Positions 44,008-52,796 are shown, numbered from the stretch's first letter. The stretch is 64,000 bases of DNA from Thermococcus sp. CX2 (GCF_012027555.1 NZ_SNUQ01000002.1:310001-374000), one strand, 5' to 3'. Notes: generated from the sequence alone by a model not told the origin. Program-made: numbers and translations.

Positions 44008-44181
44008 CTAACGGACCACCCATATCGTCAGCACCATCAGGATGTAAGCTATGATGCTAATGACTATGTGAAGCTTGATCCAGAAGTCCCGTCTTTTTGA
44101 TAGAAAAATCAATGCCCCGCTGAGCATGGCAAAATTCATGAGGGCGAAGGCCATGTAGCCAAGGGTCCCGTGGTCAATCAA
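44008..44181 (-). CDS. 57-residue membrane protein coupled to the nitroreductase
   Basis: Starting at a TTG that overlaps the nitroreductase stop (TTGATTGA), this frame gives 57 residues with two membrane helices (GYMAFALMNFAMLSGALIFL and LHIVISIIAYILMVLTIW) separated by KRRDFWIK. One histidine lies before helix 1 and another opens helix 2, a pattern that could hold a heme, though this is speculative. The frame remains open further upstream inside the nitroreductase gene, where it has no membrane character. I take the TTG as the start with moderate confidence. Confidence 0.5.
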   Translation of the reverse strand: MIDHGTLGYMAFALMNFAMLSGALIFLSKRRDFWIKLHIVISIIAYILMVLTIWVVR

Positions 44182-44881
44182 CTGGAACACCCACTGGGAA
44201 GATGTAGAGGGGAGCGCCTTCCGTTTCAAGGATCGCCGCCACGCGGTCGTCATGGAAGGCTCCGACCGCGACCGTTCCAAGGCCAAGAGCGGTCGCCTGA
44301 AGGTAGAGGTTCTGACCTATGTGCCCGGCTTCCATGTGGACGTAGCGGACTCCCCTCTCGCCGTAGACATTGGTAGTCCTCTCGTAGAATGCGACGAGAA
44401 TTATGTCCACAGGCGCATCGCCGACCCACTCCTGGTCAAGGGCAGCGCTCTGGAGCTCGGCCCTGAAGTCTCCAGCTTTGATCATGCTCAGGCTGTGGGT
44501 AGAGGGGTCGTAATGGTAAATTCCAGGCTCGAGGCCCTCGACGTTTCCAACAACCACATAGACCTCGAAGGGGTACGTTGCCCCTGCGCTCGGCGCAGAG
44601 CGGTAACCTTTTGACCTCAGTGTTATCCCCTGGGCCGCCCAGAGGAGCTGAGAGAGCTGTTCGAGGGTTATAGGATTATCTGTATAGTCCCGGACGCTCC
44701 TTCTCTTTACTATGGCCTCCTCAACACTCATCTCGCCGGTTAAGCGCGGCTCTGGAAGTTTAATCTCGCCTTCTCCGAGTCCTCCAGGAAAAGGACGCTT
44801 GAAGTAAGGCTTGAAGAGAATGACTAAGGAGGATAGCATAACCATCAGGATCACCAGCCAGGCAGTTCGTCGGCACCACAT
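44174..44881 (-). CDS. SagB-type nitroreductase-family oxidoreductase, membrane-anchored
   Basis: The 235-residue protein has one N-terminal membrane helix and then a flavin-dependent nitroreductase domain: VEEAIVKRRSVRDYTDNPITLEQLSQLLWAAQGIT, RSAPSAGATYPFEVYVVV, PGIYHYDPSTHSL and GHIGQNLYLQATALGLGTVAVGAF. These are the marks of the SagB-type dehydrogenases, FMN enzymes that oxidise azoline rings or act as reductases. No YcaO or peptide precursor gene is nearby, so it is probably a membrane-linked reductase. The start may lie at one of two internal ATG codons (MVMLSS) with GGTGAT before them. Confidence 0.8.
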   Translation of the reverse strand: MWCRRTAWLVILMVMLSSLVILFKPYFKRPFPGGLGEGEIKLPEPRLTGEMSVEEAIVKRRSVRDYTDNPITLEQLSQLLWAAQGITLRSKGYRSAPSAGATYPFEVYVVVGNVEGLEPGIYHYDPSTHSLSMIKAGDFRAELQSAALDQEWVGDAPVDIILVAFYERTTNVYGERGVRYVHMEAGHIGQNLYLQATALGLGTVAVGAFHDDRVAAILETEGAPLYIFPVGVPVD

Positions 44882-44912
44882 ATTTCTATATTGCAGGCAT
44901 TCTATTTATAAC

Positions 44913-45401
44913 TCACTCATGGACCTCGAACTTCAGTATCTCCCCTGACTTTAGAACGCTCACCCCTGCTTTCTTTCCGAGAACTTCAACGACAACGAGG
45001 AAGTCAGGATTCGTCAAATCGACTTTGGCGCTTAATTCATCGACTATGAGGGCCCCGAGCTCCCGTTCGATTTCCCTCGCGGAGAGCTTTTTGTTTCCCC
45101 TCACCTTGGCACGAACGGCGAAAGTGCCCCTCAACCTTTCTCCAGCGATCCCCAGGGCAGCTTTGAATATCTCCTCCCTCCTCGCGGGAACGAGTTCCAT
45201 GAGGGGTATCACCCTCTGTATCGCCTGCGTCTCGAAGTTCTTCAGCCGTTCGAGGGCTTCTCCCATGGAGAGGGGAGTTTCTGCCAGTAAAACACCGTGC
45301 CAGTCGGTTCCCTTAACTCTAACCTTCTCCAGCGCCCACTCCAGCTCGAGTATCGCATCGCCCTCCCGTCCTTGGGGAGCCGTGACGAGCAGAACCGTCA
45401 T
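44913..45401 (-). CDS. THUMP-domain RNA-binding protein (Tan1-like)
   Basis: The 162-residue protein has an N-terminal ferredoxin-like part (VLLVTAPQGREGDAILELEWAL) and a THUMP domain with TFAVRAKVRGNKKLSAREIERELG and NPDFLVVVEVLGKKAGVSV. It resembles archaeal Tan1-type proteins, which in eukaryotes help acetylate cytidine-12 of tRNA. No catalytic domain is attached. Confidence 0.85.
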   Translation of the reverse strand: MTVLLVTAPQGREGDAILELEWALEKVRVKGTDWHGVLLAETPLSMGEALERLKNFETQAIQRVIPLMELVPARREEIFKAALGIAGERLRGTFAVRAKVRGNKKLSAREIERELGALIVDELSAKVDLTNPDFLVVVEVLGKKAGVSVLKSGEILKFEVHE

Positions 45402-45462
45402 TTTTGCTCACCAATGGGCAAGTTTTTATATTTCACCATCCTAAACTATGCGGTGAGTTAAA

Positions 45463-46671
45463 ATGGAACCCCGCGGCCTTAAGCTTTACCCATACCAGTC
45501 ATACGAAATATACGGCCTTTCTCGAAACCCCTTTGAGCAGCTCGCAAGCGAAGGAATACAGGACGTCGAGGGCATACACGTCTACCAGGAAATCGACATG
45601 CGCCTCCAGATGATAATCTCAGAGGTGCTCGGCAACAAGAGCTCCATAGCGCTGTCTATAGTCGGCCCCCTTGGAATGGGAAAGACCCAGCGCCTCAAGA
45701 GCATTGCCAAGGCGATAGAAGAAAACCACGGAAAGGCCATCTACGTCAAGGTCGACACCAACGACATCCTCAAACTCACGCGCGATATCTTCTACGCCCT
45801 CAAGCCGCCGAAGAGCAGGACGAACATCTTCCTCGAGAACCTCTCCAGGAAGCTTGGCTTCATAGATAGGCTCGAAAAGATGCTCAGCTCAAGCCAAGAG
45901 TACAAGAGCAGGGACATAGCGGAGCTCCTCACGGAGCAGATGAGTAAATATTCCTACTGCGCCCTCCTCCTCGATGAGCTTGAAAACATGCAGACGGCAA
46001 GGGAACAGGAGAAGATACAGTTCTTTGAGATGCTGAGGCACTTCATAAGCAACATGCCCAGGGGTTGCATAGTGGCCTTCGCCTGCGTTCCGGAAGCCTA
46101 CGAAGAGTACACAAAGATATTCCCCGCCTTCTTCATGCGCCTCCACTACGAGTTCAAGCTCAGGCCCATGAGCCTGGATGAAGCCTACGAGCTCGTCAAG
46201 AAGAGGCTTAACCGCGTTAGGATACGGGACACGGACGACCCGCTGTATCCCTTCACTGAGGGGGCAATAAAGCTCATCCACGAGCTCGGAAAGGGCAACC
46301 CGAGGCAGATTCTAAGGCTCCTCCACTACGTGCTCAGCGAGGCGGCCAAACACAAGTTCGACCCAATAGACGACTACGTGGTTACGACCATCCTTGAGGA
46401 GCCGAAGAGCCTGGAGGAGTACCTCACGAGGATTCCCAAGAACTACAAAGACCTCGTTGAGACGATAGTCTTCAAGTTCAACGGCGGGCCGGTAAGCTAC
46501 ATCCAGATAGCCAAGGAAGTCAAGAGGCCTGGAATACAGGTCTATGACCAGCTTAACGAGCTCATAAGGCTCGGCTTCCTGGTCGGCGACCCCAAGGGCA
46601 ACTACAAGGTTCCAGAATACGTGAGAAAGTTCCTCGAGGAAGATGCAGAAAGGGAGGACGCCAAGGAATGA
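45463..46671 (+). CDS. AAA+ ATPase (ORC/Cdc6-like fold) with winged helix
   Basis: The 402-residue protein has Walker A GPLGMGKTQ (about residues 69-77) and Walker B LLLDELEN. A sensor/lid region GKGNPRQILRLLHYVLSEA follows. The C-terminal 80 residues (GGPVSYIQIAKEVKRPGIQVYDQLNELIRLGFL) look like a winged-helix DNA-binding domain. It is related to the ORC/Cdc6 and archaeal STAND-like ATPases but is not the replication initiator itself. A TATA box (TTTTTATATT) lies about 35 bases before the ATG. It overlaps the next gene by four bases. Confidence 0.75.
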   Translation: MEPRGLKLYPYQSYEIYGLSRNPFEQLASEGIQDVEGIHVYQEIDMRLQMIISEVLGNKSSIALSIVGPLGMGKTQRLKSIAKAIEENHGKAIYVKVDTNDILKLTRDIFYALKPPKSRTNIFLENLSRKLGFIDRLEKMLSSSQEYKSRDIAELLTEQMSKYSYCALLLDELENMQTAREQEKIQFFEMLRHFISNMPRGCIVAFACVPEAYEEYTKIFPAFFMRLHYEFKLRPMSLDEAYELVKKRLNRVRIRDTDDPLYPFTEGAIKLIHELGKGNPRQILRLLHYVLSEAAKHKFDPIDDYVVTTILEEPKSLEEYLTRIPKNYKDLVETIVFKFNGGPVSYIQIAKEVKRPGIQVYDQLNELIRLGFLVGDPKGNYKVPEYVRKFLEEDAEREDAKE

Positions 46672-47195
46672 ACTACGAGGAGCACGTGCTGGCGGGGATA
46701 ATAACCTACCCCCTCGCGGTTGCGGTGGCGTTGCTCCTCAAAAACTACGGCGTCCCCTTCCATTTCACTCCGATAGCGATGATCCTAGGCTACGCTCTCT
46801 ACGTCCTGGGGAGCGACCTTCCGGACATGGATCATCCAAACGCCCTCATCCACCGCGGGACGAAGCCCATAGTTTCAGTCCTCGTGGGCAGCGTGGTCTA
46901 CCTGAGAACGGTGGACATGATTCACATAGGGCCGGAGTGGGAGAACGTCATCCTAGCGTGGATCATCGGGGCGGTTGCCGGAGTGGTGGCGTGGTACGGG
47001 TTCACCGCAATAATGCCGGGGCACAGAGGGATAGTCCACAGCCTGCTCTTCGCAATGGTGTACGGCCTGCTCGCGTTTGCCTTAGGCGCTTTCGGCCTTG
47101 GAATGAGCACGGAGGAGGCCCTCTTCCTCGGCTTCGCAGCGTTCAGCGGCTACACGCTGCACCTGATACTCGACAGGGACGTCTCGCTGGTGTGA
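46668..47195 (+). CDS. DUF457/YdjM-type membrane-bound metal-dependent hydrolase
   Basis: The 175-residue protein has about five helices and the metal-binding motifs EEHVLAG, LGSDLPDMDHP, PGHRGIVHS and HLILD in order. This is the LexA-binding/YdjM-like family of inner-membrane hydrolases, with unknown substrates. Confidence 0.82.
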   Translation: MNYEEHVLAGIITYPLAVAVALLLKNYGVPFHFTPIAMILGYALYVLGSDLPDMDHPNALIHRGTKPIVSVLVGSVVYLRTVDMIHIGPEWENVILAWIIGAVAGVVAWYGFTAIMPGHRGIVHSLLFAMVYGLLAFALGAFGLGMSTEEALFLGFAAFSGYTLHLILDRDVSLV

Positions 47196-47240
47196 AGGAA
47201 AGGTTTATCGTTTTAAGGAGCAACTCCCATCGGTGGTTGC

Positions 47241-48083
47241 ATGGATCCGGAGTTGTTCCTTTTCTTCTTCATTCTGTTCATTGTATTAGCCATTATCCTC
47301 TGGGGTCACTACCAGGTGGGGACAGCTAAGCAGAGGGCGGAGAGGTTCAGGGAAGCCCTCAGGATTGAGGGAAACGAGCTAATTCTTCCAAAGAGGATGA
47401 GGCTCGTTAAGGGGAGGTTCACGCTTAAGGGAAGATGGTCGAGCTCCGGGAGGAGCAGGCACTACAGCATCGAGAGAAAATTCACAGAATCTGAGGAAAT
47501 CGAGACGGATAGAATAGAGCTGAAGCCCGAAAGGTTCTCTTTGCTGATTAACAAGGCCGAGGAGGCCCTTATAGACGTCCCAGCATACCTTGTCAAAGAC
47601 CCCGAGTTCGATGGAATCCTCATAATTCCAATAATCCCCTCGTACAGGATAAGCATGGAGAAGACTTCCTTGGAGGTCTCCAAGGACATGGAATTCGCGC
47701 ACCTTCACCTGGAGACGAACGAGTGGGAAATCCATGGGAGGCTCTACGTTTCCATCCAAAAGAACCGCGGAGCCAAGGTGGAGCTGAAGAAGGAGAAGCC
47801 AAAGGTAACGGAGAGGCTAATATACACGAAGGAAGGGGGCGACTTCGAGAGGAAGTTCCTGAGGGAGAAGCTCATCGTAATCTCAGACAGACGCGTTGCA
47901 GACCCGAGGAGCTTTAAGCGGGCCCTCAAAAGGGAAGTTCTCCTCGAGGGACACGGAGAATACACCGTCGAGCTGACCCTCGACGTTCCGTTGGGGAGCG
48001 ATGTCCATGATAAAACCCCAATCATCGTCGAGCAAGGCGATGAGACGCCCGAGGGAGAGGTAAAGGTCTGGGCGGTAATATGA
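47241..48083 (+). CDS. Membrane-anchored protein of unknown function
   Basis: The 280-residue protein has one N-terminal helix (LFLFFFILFIVLAIILWGHY) followed by a soluble part rich in charged beta-strand sequence (FTLKGRWSSSGRSRHYSIERKF, LIDVPAYLVKDPEFDGILIIP). The strand pattern suggests a beta-sandwich, perhaps arrestin-like, but I do not recognise the family. It is preceded by TTTTAAGG and GGTGG. Confidence 0.6.
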   Translation: MDPELFLFFFILFIVLAIILWGHYQVGTAKQRAERFREALRIEGNELILPKRMRLVKGRFTLKGRWSSSGRSRHYSIERKFTESEEIETDRIELKPERFSLLINKAEEALIDVPAYLVKDPEFDGILIIPIIPSYRISMEKTSLEVSKDMEFAHLHLETNEWEIHGRLYVSIQKNRGAKVELKKEKPKVTERLIYTKEGGDFERKFLREKLIVISDRRVADPRSFKRALKREVLLEGHGEYTVELTLDVPLGSDVHDKTPIIVEQGDETPEGEVKVWAVI

Positions 48084-48152
48084 CCAAATACACACTAGTG
48101 GGCAATAATGCTTTTAAATAACCCATGTTAGCTAAGCCAGGAGGTGAGGTAT

Positions 48153-49145
48153 ATGTTCAGTCTGGGAGGATTTTCACGCGGAGGCGAGTACGAGAAAAAG
48201 ACCTGGGACGTGCTCATCATAGGAGCGGGACCGGCTGGCTTCACCGCAGCGATATACGCGGCACGCTTCGGACTGGAGACGCTGATAATCAGCAAGGACC
48301 TCGGCGGAAACATGGCACTGACGGACCTCATAGAGAACTACCCCGGCTTCCCGGAGGGCATCAGCGGCTCGGAATTAACCAACAGGATGCACGAGCACGT
48401 CAAGAAGCTCGGCGTTGAGATAATCTTCGACGAGGTCGAGAGGATAGACCCAACGGACTGTGCCTACTACGAGGGCCCGTGCAAGTTCGTGGTCAGGACC
48501 AAGAACGGAAAGGAGTACAAGGGCAGAACCGTAATCATAGCCGTCGGAGCCGCTCCGAGGAAGCTCAACGTTCCAGGCGAGGCCGAGTTCACCGGCAGGG
48601 GAGTCAGCTACTGTGCCACCTGCGACGGCCCGCTCTTCAAGGGCAAGAAGGTAATAGTTGTGGGCGGCGGAAACACCGCTTTGCAGGAGGCCCTCTACCT
48701 GAAGAGCATCGGTGTTGACGTCACTCTCGTCCACAGGCGCGACAAGTTCAGGGCCGACAAGATACTACAGGACAGGTTCAAGGAGAGCGGCATTCCAACG
48801 ATACTCAACACCGTCGTTACGGAGATTAAGGGAACCAACAAGGTCGAAGCGGTGAGGCTCAAGAACATCAAGACCGGCGAGGAGACGGAGATGGCCGTTG
48901 ACGGTGTCTTCATCTTCATAGGCTACGAGCCGAAGACCGACTTCGTCAAGCACCTCGGCATAACCGACGAGTACGGCTACATTCCGGTTGATATGCACAT
49001 GCGCACCAAGGTCAAGGGCATCTTCGCTGCTGGAGACATCACCAACGTCTTCAAGCAGATAGCGGTAGCGGTTGGCCAGGGTGCCATAGCGGCGAACTCA
49101 GCGAAGGAGCTCCTCGAGGAGTGGAACGGGAAGAGCCTGGAGTGA
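48153..49145 (+). CDS. trxB: Thioredoxin reductase
   Basis: The 330-residue protein has an FAD-binding GAGPAGFTAAIYAAR near residue 24, the redox-active pair in SYCATCDGPLF, a second dinucleotide-binding VVGGGNTALQEALYL and the C-terminal FAAGDITN. It reduces thioredoxin/Pdo-type disulfide proteins. In T. onnurineus an enzyme of this kind receives electrons from FrhAGB and feeds SurR redox control, which connects it to the frh genes of this window. GGAGGTGAGG precedes the ATG at 48153, and a TATA box (CTTTTAAAT) lies about 40 bases upstream. Confidence 0.93.
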   Translation: MFSLGGFSRGGEYEKKTWDVLIIGAGPAGFTAAIYAARFGLETLIISKDLGGNMALTDLIENYPGFPEGISGSELTNRMHEHVKKLGVEIIFDEVERIDPTDCAYYEGPCKFVVRTKNGKEYKGRTVIIAVGAAPRKLNVPGEAEFTGRGVSYCATCDGPLFKGKKVIVVGGGNTALQEALYLKSIGVDVTLVHRRDKFRADKILQDRFKESGIPTILNTVVTEIKGTNKVEAVRLKNIKTGEETEMAVDGVFIFIGYEPKTDFVKHLGITDEYGYIPVDMHMRTKVKGIFAAGDITNVFKQIAVAVGQGAIAANSAKELLEEWNGKSLE

Positions 49146-49146
49146 G

Positions 49147-49162
49147 CATTTTTCTTTATTTG
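49147..49162 (+). terminator. T-rich terminator after thioredoxin reductase
   Basis: TTTTTCTTTATTTG follows the stop codon by three bases, a typical archaeal intrinsic terminator. Confidence 0.45.
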
Positions 49163-49252
49163 TTCCATTTGAACTCAGTTCTTGAGGAATGAAGTAGTCT
49201 GTATACATCGGCATTTATCAAGGGATTTCTCCGAAAATTCTTCGACCAAAAG

Positions 49253-49268
49253 TGTTCATTGATGAACA
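49253..49268. promoter_or_regulatory. 16-bp palindromic operator candidate upstream of the aminotransferase
   Basis: TGTTCAT-tg-ATGAACA is a perfect palindrome with 7-bp arms. It lies directly upstream of, and touches, the BRE/TATA element GAATTATATAG (49271-49281), so a bound dimeric regulator could block or assist TFB. The regulator is unknown; Lrp-type proteins bind sites of this size. Confidence 0.5.
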
Positions 49269-49309
49269 TAGAATTATATAGGGGGAGTTCCTTCTCCCAT
49301 CGGTGATTC

Positions 49310-50650
49310 ATGATGGCGATTAGGCCAAATGTTAAGGAGCTCCCCGGGCCGAAGGCTCAGGAGATAATAAAGAAGAACTTCGAGGCTCTGGCAGTTACCA
49401 CCCAGGACCCCGAGACCCTCCCAATAGTCATCGACCATGGTGATGGCATACTCGTCTACGACGTCGATGGAAACGTCTTCTACGACTTCGGAAGCGGCGT
49501 CGGTGTTCTCAACGTCGGCCACGTCCACCCGCGCGTAGTTGAGGCCGTCAAGAGGCAGGCCGAGAAGTTCACTCACTTCGCTCTGAACGACTTCTTCTAC
49601 GAGAACGCTGTCATACTCGCCCAGAAGCTTGCCGAACTGGCTCCAGGCGACTTCCCAAAGAAGGTCGTCTACCAGAACAGCGGTGCGGAAGCCAACGAGG
49701 CCATGATGAAGCTCGTCAAGTACGGCACCGGCAGGAAGAGGTTCATAGCCTTCTATCACGCCTTCCACGGCAGGACCCAGGCCGTTCTGAGCTTGACCGC
49801 GAGCAAGTGGGTCCAGCAGGAGCGCTTCTTCCCGACCATGCCCGGCGTCGAGCACGTACCCTATCCGAACCCCTACAGGAACCCCTGGCACATCGACGGC
49901 TATGCCGAGCCGGACGAGCTCGTTAACAGGGTAATCGAGTTCATCGAGGAGTACGTGTTCAGGCACGTTCCACCCGAAGAGGTTGGCGCCATAGTCTTCG
50001 AGCCCATCCAGGGTGAGGGCGGCTACGTTGTCCCGCCGAAGAACTTCTTCAGGGAGCTCAAGAAGCTGGCTGACAACTACGGAATACTCCTAGCTGACGA
50101 CGAGGTTCAGATGGGCGTCGGAAGGACGGGCAGGTTCTGGGCCATTGAACACTTCGATGTTGCCCCGGACACCATCCAGTTCGGAAAGGCCATAGGCGGT
50201 GGAATTCCGCTCGCTGGTGTCGTCCACAGAGCAGATATCGCCTTCGACAAGCCAGGAAGGCACGCCTCGACCTTCGGCGGCAACCCAGTGGCAATAGCGG
50301 CCGGAATAGAGGTGGTGGAGATAGTCAAGGAGCTCCTCCCGCACGTCCAGGAGGTCGGCGACTATCTCCACAAGTACCTCAAGGAGTTCGAGGAGCACTA
50401 TGAAGTCATCGGCGACGCCCGCGGTCTCGGACTTGCCCAGGCGGTCGAGATAGTCAAGAACAAGGACACCAAGGAGAAGAATCCAGGGCTGAGGGACAGA
50501 ATCGTCAAGGAGGCCGTCAAGCGCGGGCTTATTCTCCTCGGCTGCGGCGACAACAGCATAAGGTTCATCCCGCCACTCATCATAACCAAGGAAGAGATAG
50601 ACGTGGCAATGGAGATCTTCGAGGAGGCCCTCAAGGCCGCTCTCAAGTGA
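49310..50650 (+). CDS. Class III PLP aminotransferase, probable ornithine aminotransferase
   Basis: The 446-residue protein has the class III fold: [78 protein letters not shown] and the PLP lysine in [15 protein letters not shown]. In Thermococcales this family includes ornithine delta-aminotransferase and amino-acid racemases. The position next to thioredoxin reductase matches, from memory, the ornithine aminotransferase gene of T. kodakarensis. The substrate cannot be fixed from sequence alone. Two ATG codons (49310 and 49313) follow GGTGA. Confidence 0.82.
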   Translation: MMAIRPNVKELPGPKAQEIIKKNFEALAVTTQDPETLPIVIDHGDGILVYDVDGNVFYDFGSGVGVLNVGHVHPRVVEAVKRQAEKFTHFALNDFFYENAVILAQKLAELAPGDFPKKVVYQNSGAEANEAMMKLVKYGTGRKRFIAFYHAFHGRTQAVLSLTASKWVQQERFFPTMPGVEHVPYPNPYRNPWHIDGYAEPDELVNRVIEFIEEYVFRHVPPEEVGAIVFEPIQGEGGYVVPPKNFFRELKKLADNYGILLADDEVQMGVGRTGRFWAIEHFDVAPDTIQFGKAIGGGIPLAGVVHRADIAFDKPGRHASTFGGNPVAIAAGIEVVEIVKELLPHVQEVGDYLHKYLKEFEEHYEVIGDARGLGLAQAVEIVKNKDTKEKNPGLRDRIVKEAVKRGLILLGCGDNSIRFIPPLIITKEEIDVAMEIFEEALKAALK

Positions 50651-50708
50651 ATCTCTTCTTCCCAAACTTTTTTATAAAGTTGTAATTGAACTCTCCAGGT
50701 GGTAAGCC

Positions 50709-51308
50709 ATGGCAGACCTAACTGAGATGCTCAAGCCTTACGTACCCTACGTGCTCGGAGGAGCAATCATAGTCTACCTCGCCTACCTCTGGGCCAACAG
50801 GAAGAAGTTCAGGAGCGCCAACGTGATGGCGATATCGGCGATGATGGCGGCAGTTGTCGGCGTTACAACGGCCTTCGTCACGGTAACGATTCCTGCCACC
50901 GGGGGCTACCTCAACTTCGGTGACACGATGGTCATGTTCGCGGCGATGGTTTTTGGGCCAGTGGTTGGAGTCTTCGCGGGTGGAGTCGGTTCGGCCCTGG
51001 GGGATGTCCTAGCCGGCTACCCAGGATGGGCGCCGATAACGCTCGTAGTCAAGGGACTCGAGGGCTTAGCTGTCGGATACCTCGCCAAGAGAAGCGACAA
51101 CGTCTCAACCCTCGTCATCGCGGGCATCGTCGGCGGAATAATCATGATATCAGGATACTTCCTCTTCGAGGCCTACATGTTCGGAGTCGTGGCGGCTTAT
51201 CAGGAAGTGCCGGCAAATATCGTTCAGGCCGTTACCGGAGTGCTCGTTGGCACGGGACTTGCACAGGCAATAAAGAAGAGATATCCGGAAGTCGAGGATC
51301 TCATTTAA
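50709..51308 (+). CDS. ECF transporter S component
   Basis: The 199-residue protein has five or six helices. The central NFGDTMVMFAAMVFGPVVGVFAGGVGSALGDVLAGYPGWAP is the typical S-component substrate/gate region. It binds a vitamin or similar small molecule and works with a shared energising module encoded elsewhere. The ligand is unknown. GGTGGTAAGCC precedes the ATG. Its stop nearly touches the convergent encapsulin-like gene. Confidence 0.82.
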   Translation: MADLTEMLKPYVPYVLGGAIIVYLAYLWANRKKFRSANVMAISAMMAAVVGVTTAFVTVTIPATGGYLNFGDTMVMFAAMVFGPVVGVFAGGVGSALGDVLAGYPGWAPITLVVKGLEGLAVGYLAKRSDNVSTLVIAGIVGGIIMISGYFLFEAYMFGVVAAYQEVPANIVQAVTGVLVGTGLAQAIKKRYPEVEDLI

Positions 51309-51589
51309 ACTTCCAACCTCTTTATTTCTTCCCACATTTTGTTCTCTTCAAGCAGGGGTTCCACGGAGATTCTCCTTGATGCCCGCTTTATCTGGCCGAG
51401 ATACTTGGAGTCCGCGACGACTGCATCGTAGCCCAGCTCTTCTATCCTGTAAATCTTGAGCCCGCATTGACTCAGAAATTCGGCTGAGTGCTTCAAAAAT
51501 CCCGGGCCAACGAGGAGAATGTCAGGCTCGAGGCCCTCCGTCTTAAGTTCCTGGATGGCCCTCTGGAGGATATCCCTAACTTCCTGCAC
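51305..51589 (-). CDS. A-domain (family 4) encapsulin-like shell protein
   Basis: The 94-residue protein consists of two N-terminal helices and a beta-alpha segment: [22 protein letters not shown], then [33 protein letters not shown] recognise this as the HK97-type A-domain alone, the family 4 encapsulin-like proteins of hyperthermophilic archaea. They have been reported beside certain enzymes, deoxyribose-phosphate aldolase among them. The gene overlaps the end of deoC by 14 bases, with a GTG start after GAGGGGG, so the two are translationally coupled. Whether it forms a closed shell is unknown. The protein has one cysteine (SQCGLK). Confidence 0.8.
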   Translation of the reverse strand: MQEVRDILQRAIQELKTEGLEPDILLVGPGFLKHSAEFLSQCGLKIYRIEELGYDAVVADSKYLGQIKRASRRISVEPLLEENKMWEEIKRLEV

Positions 51590-52253
51590 TCCTTGCCCCC
51601 TCCGCGATTTTTACACCGCTCGAGGTTCCGATCCTGTTCGCACCGGCCTCTATCATGGCAAGGGCCTGCTCGTAGGTTCTGATTCCTCCAGATGCTTTGA
51701 CACCCATCTCTGGGCCGACTACCTTCCTCATCAGCCTGACGTCCTCTACCGTTGCCCCACCGGTTCCAAAGCCCGTGGAGGTCTTAACAAAGTCCGCTCC
51801 AGCCTCCTTCGCCAGCTCACAGGCCTTAACCTTCTCTTCCTCGCTCAGATAGCAGGTCTCGATGATGACCTTCACTATCGCCCCCCTCTCGTGGGCGACC
51901 TTCACGACTTCTTCTATGTCCTTTTTGACGTAGTCGTAGTTTTTGTCCTTCAGCGCGCCAATGTTTATCACCATATCCAGCTCATCGGCACCGTCCTCAA
52001 GGGCTTTCCTCGCCTCGAAGACCTTCACCTCGGTGGGTGTTGCCCCCAGGGGGAAGCCTATGACCGTCGCGACTTTGACACCGCTCCCCTTGAGCCGCTC
52101 TTTGGCTAGCTTAACACGGTAAGGGTTGACGCAGACGGCGTAGAAGCCGTACTCCTTTGCTTCGTCGCAGAGCTTGATTATGTCCTCCTCAGTAGCGTAG
52201 GGCTTAAGGTTGGTGTGGTCTATGTACTTGGCAACATCAATCTCATGGGCCAT
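51576..52253 (-). CDS. deoC: Deoxyribose-phosphate aldolase
   Basis: The 225-residue TIM-barrel protein has [12 protein letters not shown] near the start, the Schiff-base lysine in [15 protein letters not shown] and the second conserved lysine in [15 protein letters not shown]. It cleaves 2-deoxyribose 5-phosphate to glyceraldehyde 3-phosphate and acetaldehyde, as for the characterised T. kodakarensis enzyme. I start it at the ATG at 52253 ([13 protein letters not shown]), with GGTGGTACCG before it. It is the first gene of a two-gene operon with the encapsulin-like protein. Confidence 0.93.
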   Translation of the reverse strand: MAHEIDVAKYIDHTNLKPYATEEDIIKLCDEAKEYGFYAVCVNPYRVKLAKERLKGSGVKVATVIGFPLGATPTEVKVFEARKALEDGADELDMVINIGALKDKNYDYVKKDIEEVVKVAHERGAIVKVIIETCYLSEEEKVKACELAKEAGADFVKTSTGFGTGGATVEDVRLMRKVVGPEMGVKASGGIRTYEQALAMIEAGANRIGTSSGVKIAEGARSAGS

Positions 52254-52280
52254 CGGTACCACCTGATACTACCAACGGTG

Positions 52281-52300
52281 AAAGGTATTTTAGACCTTTT
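52281..52300. promoter_or_regulatory. Inverted repeat over the deoC TATA region
   Basis: On the minus strand AAAAGGT and ACCTTT flank CTAAAAT, the probable TATA box of deoC. A protein binding this repeat would block the promoter. The arms are short, so the site is tentative. Confidence 0.3.
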
Positions 52301-52490
52301 CCCCCAGAAATGAGAACTCTACCGGAAAATCCACGGCCTCTTTTTGGAGCTTAGCCAAGCTTTAAGCGTTTTTCCGAGCATCCGTAAAAATATTCACTAT
52401 TCCAGAGACATCCCAACAAAGGTTTCGAAGGGGCTTCGTTTCCACTGGAAAAGTTCAAAAATGAAACTCAAAAAGGCCCTCTCCAGACCA

Positions 52491-52796
52491 CTAGTCCCTC
52501 AGGGCTTTTAAGGACTCTATGAACCGCTTTCCCACTTCTTCCTCTCCAAAAATGGGCTCCTCTTCACCGTTAACTATGCGCTCAAGTGTTTCCACGGCAT
52601 TGTCCCAGAGCTCTTCGAAGCTGGAACCTCCCTCGATAGGGTTCCTTAACACGTGCCACTTTCCGTTCTCGTAGTCGTAGACGATTATCCTTGGTATGTA
52701 GTCCAAGTCCATGAAAGTGTTGTCCAGACTCAGCTCCACCCTAAAGCCATCCAGCTCGAGAAAACCCTCTTCACGAAGCCGTCTTTTCCAGTCCAT
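52491..52796 (-). CDS. Hypothetical protein
   Basis: The 101-residue, acidic soluble protein (DWKRRLREEGFLELDGFRV, LDYIPRIIVYDYENGKWHV, FEELWDNAVETLERIV) has a predicted alpha-beta-alpha pattern. There is no motif I recognise and no membrane segment. It lies between deoC and a surface protein, and GGTG lies upstream of its ATG. The 220 bases between it and deoC hold nothing convincing. Confidence 0.5.
   Translation of the reverse strand: MDWKRRLREEGFLELDGFRVELSLDNTFMDLDYIPRIIVYDYENGKWHVLRNPIEGGSSFEELWDNAVETLERIVNGEEEPIFGEEEVGKRFIESLKALRD

Noticed and set aside
46643-47329. A 228-codon frame overlapping the DUF457 hydrolase gene
   Set aside because: It has arginine- and glycine-rich shadow composition. 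The hydrolase frame has clear metal-binding motifs and a coupled start.
52263-52490. Possible CRISPR or small RNA in the deoC upstream gap
   Set aside because: A GTTTCCACTGGAAAAG stretch faintly recalls a CRISPR repeat start, but it occurs once, with no spacer pattern. No C/D box pairs or tRNA-like cloverleaf were seen.
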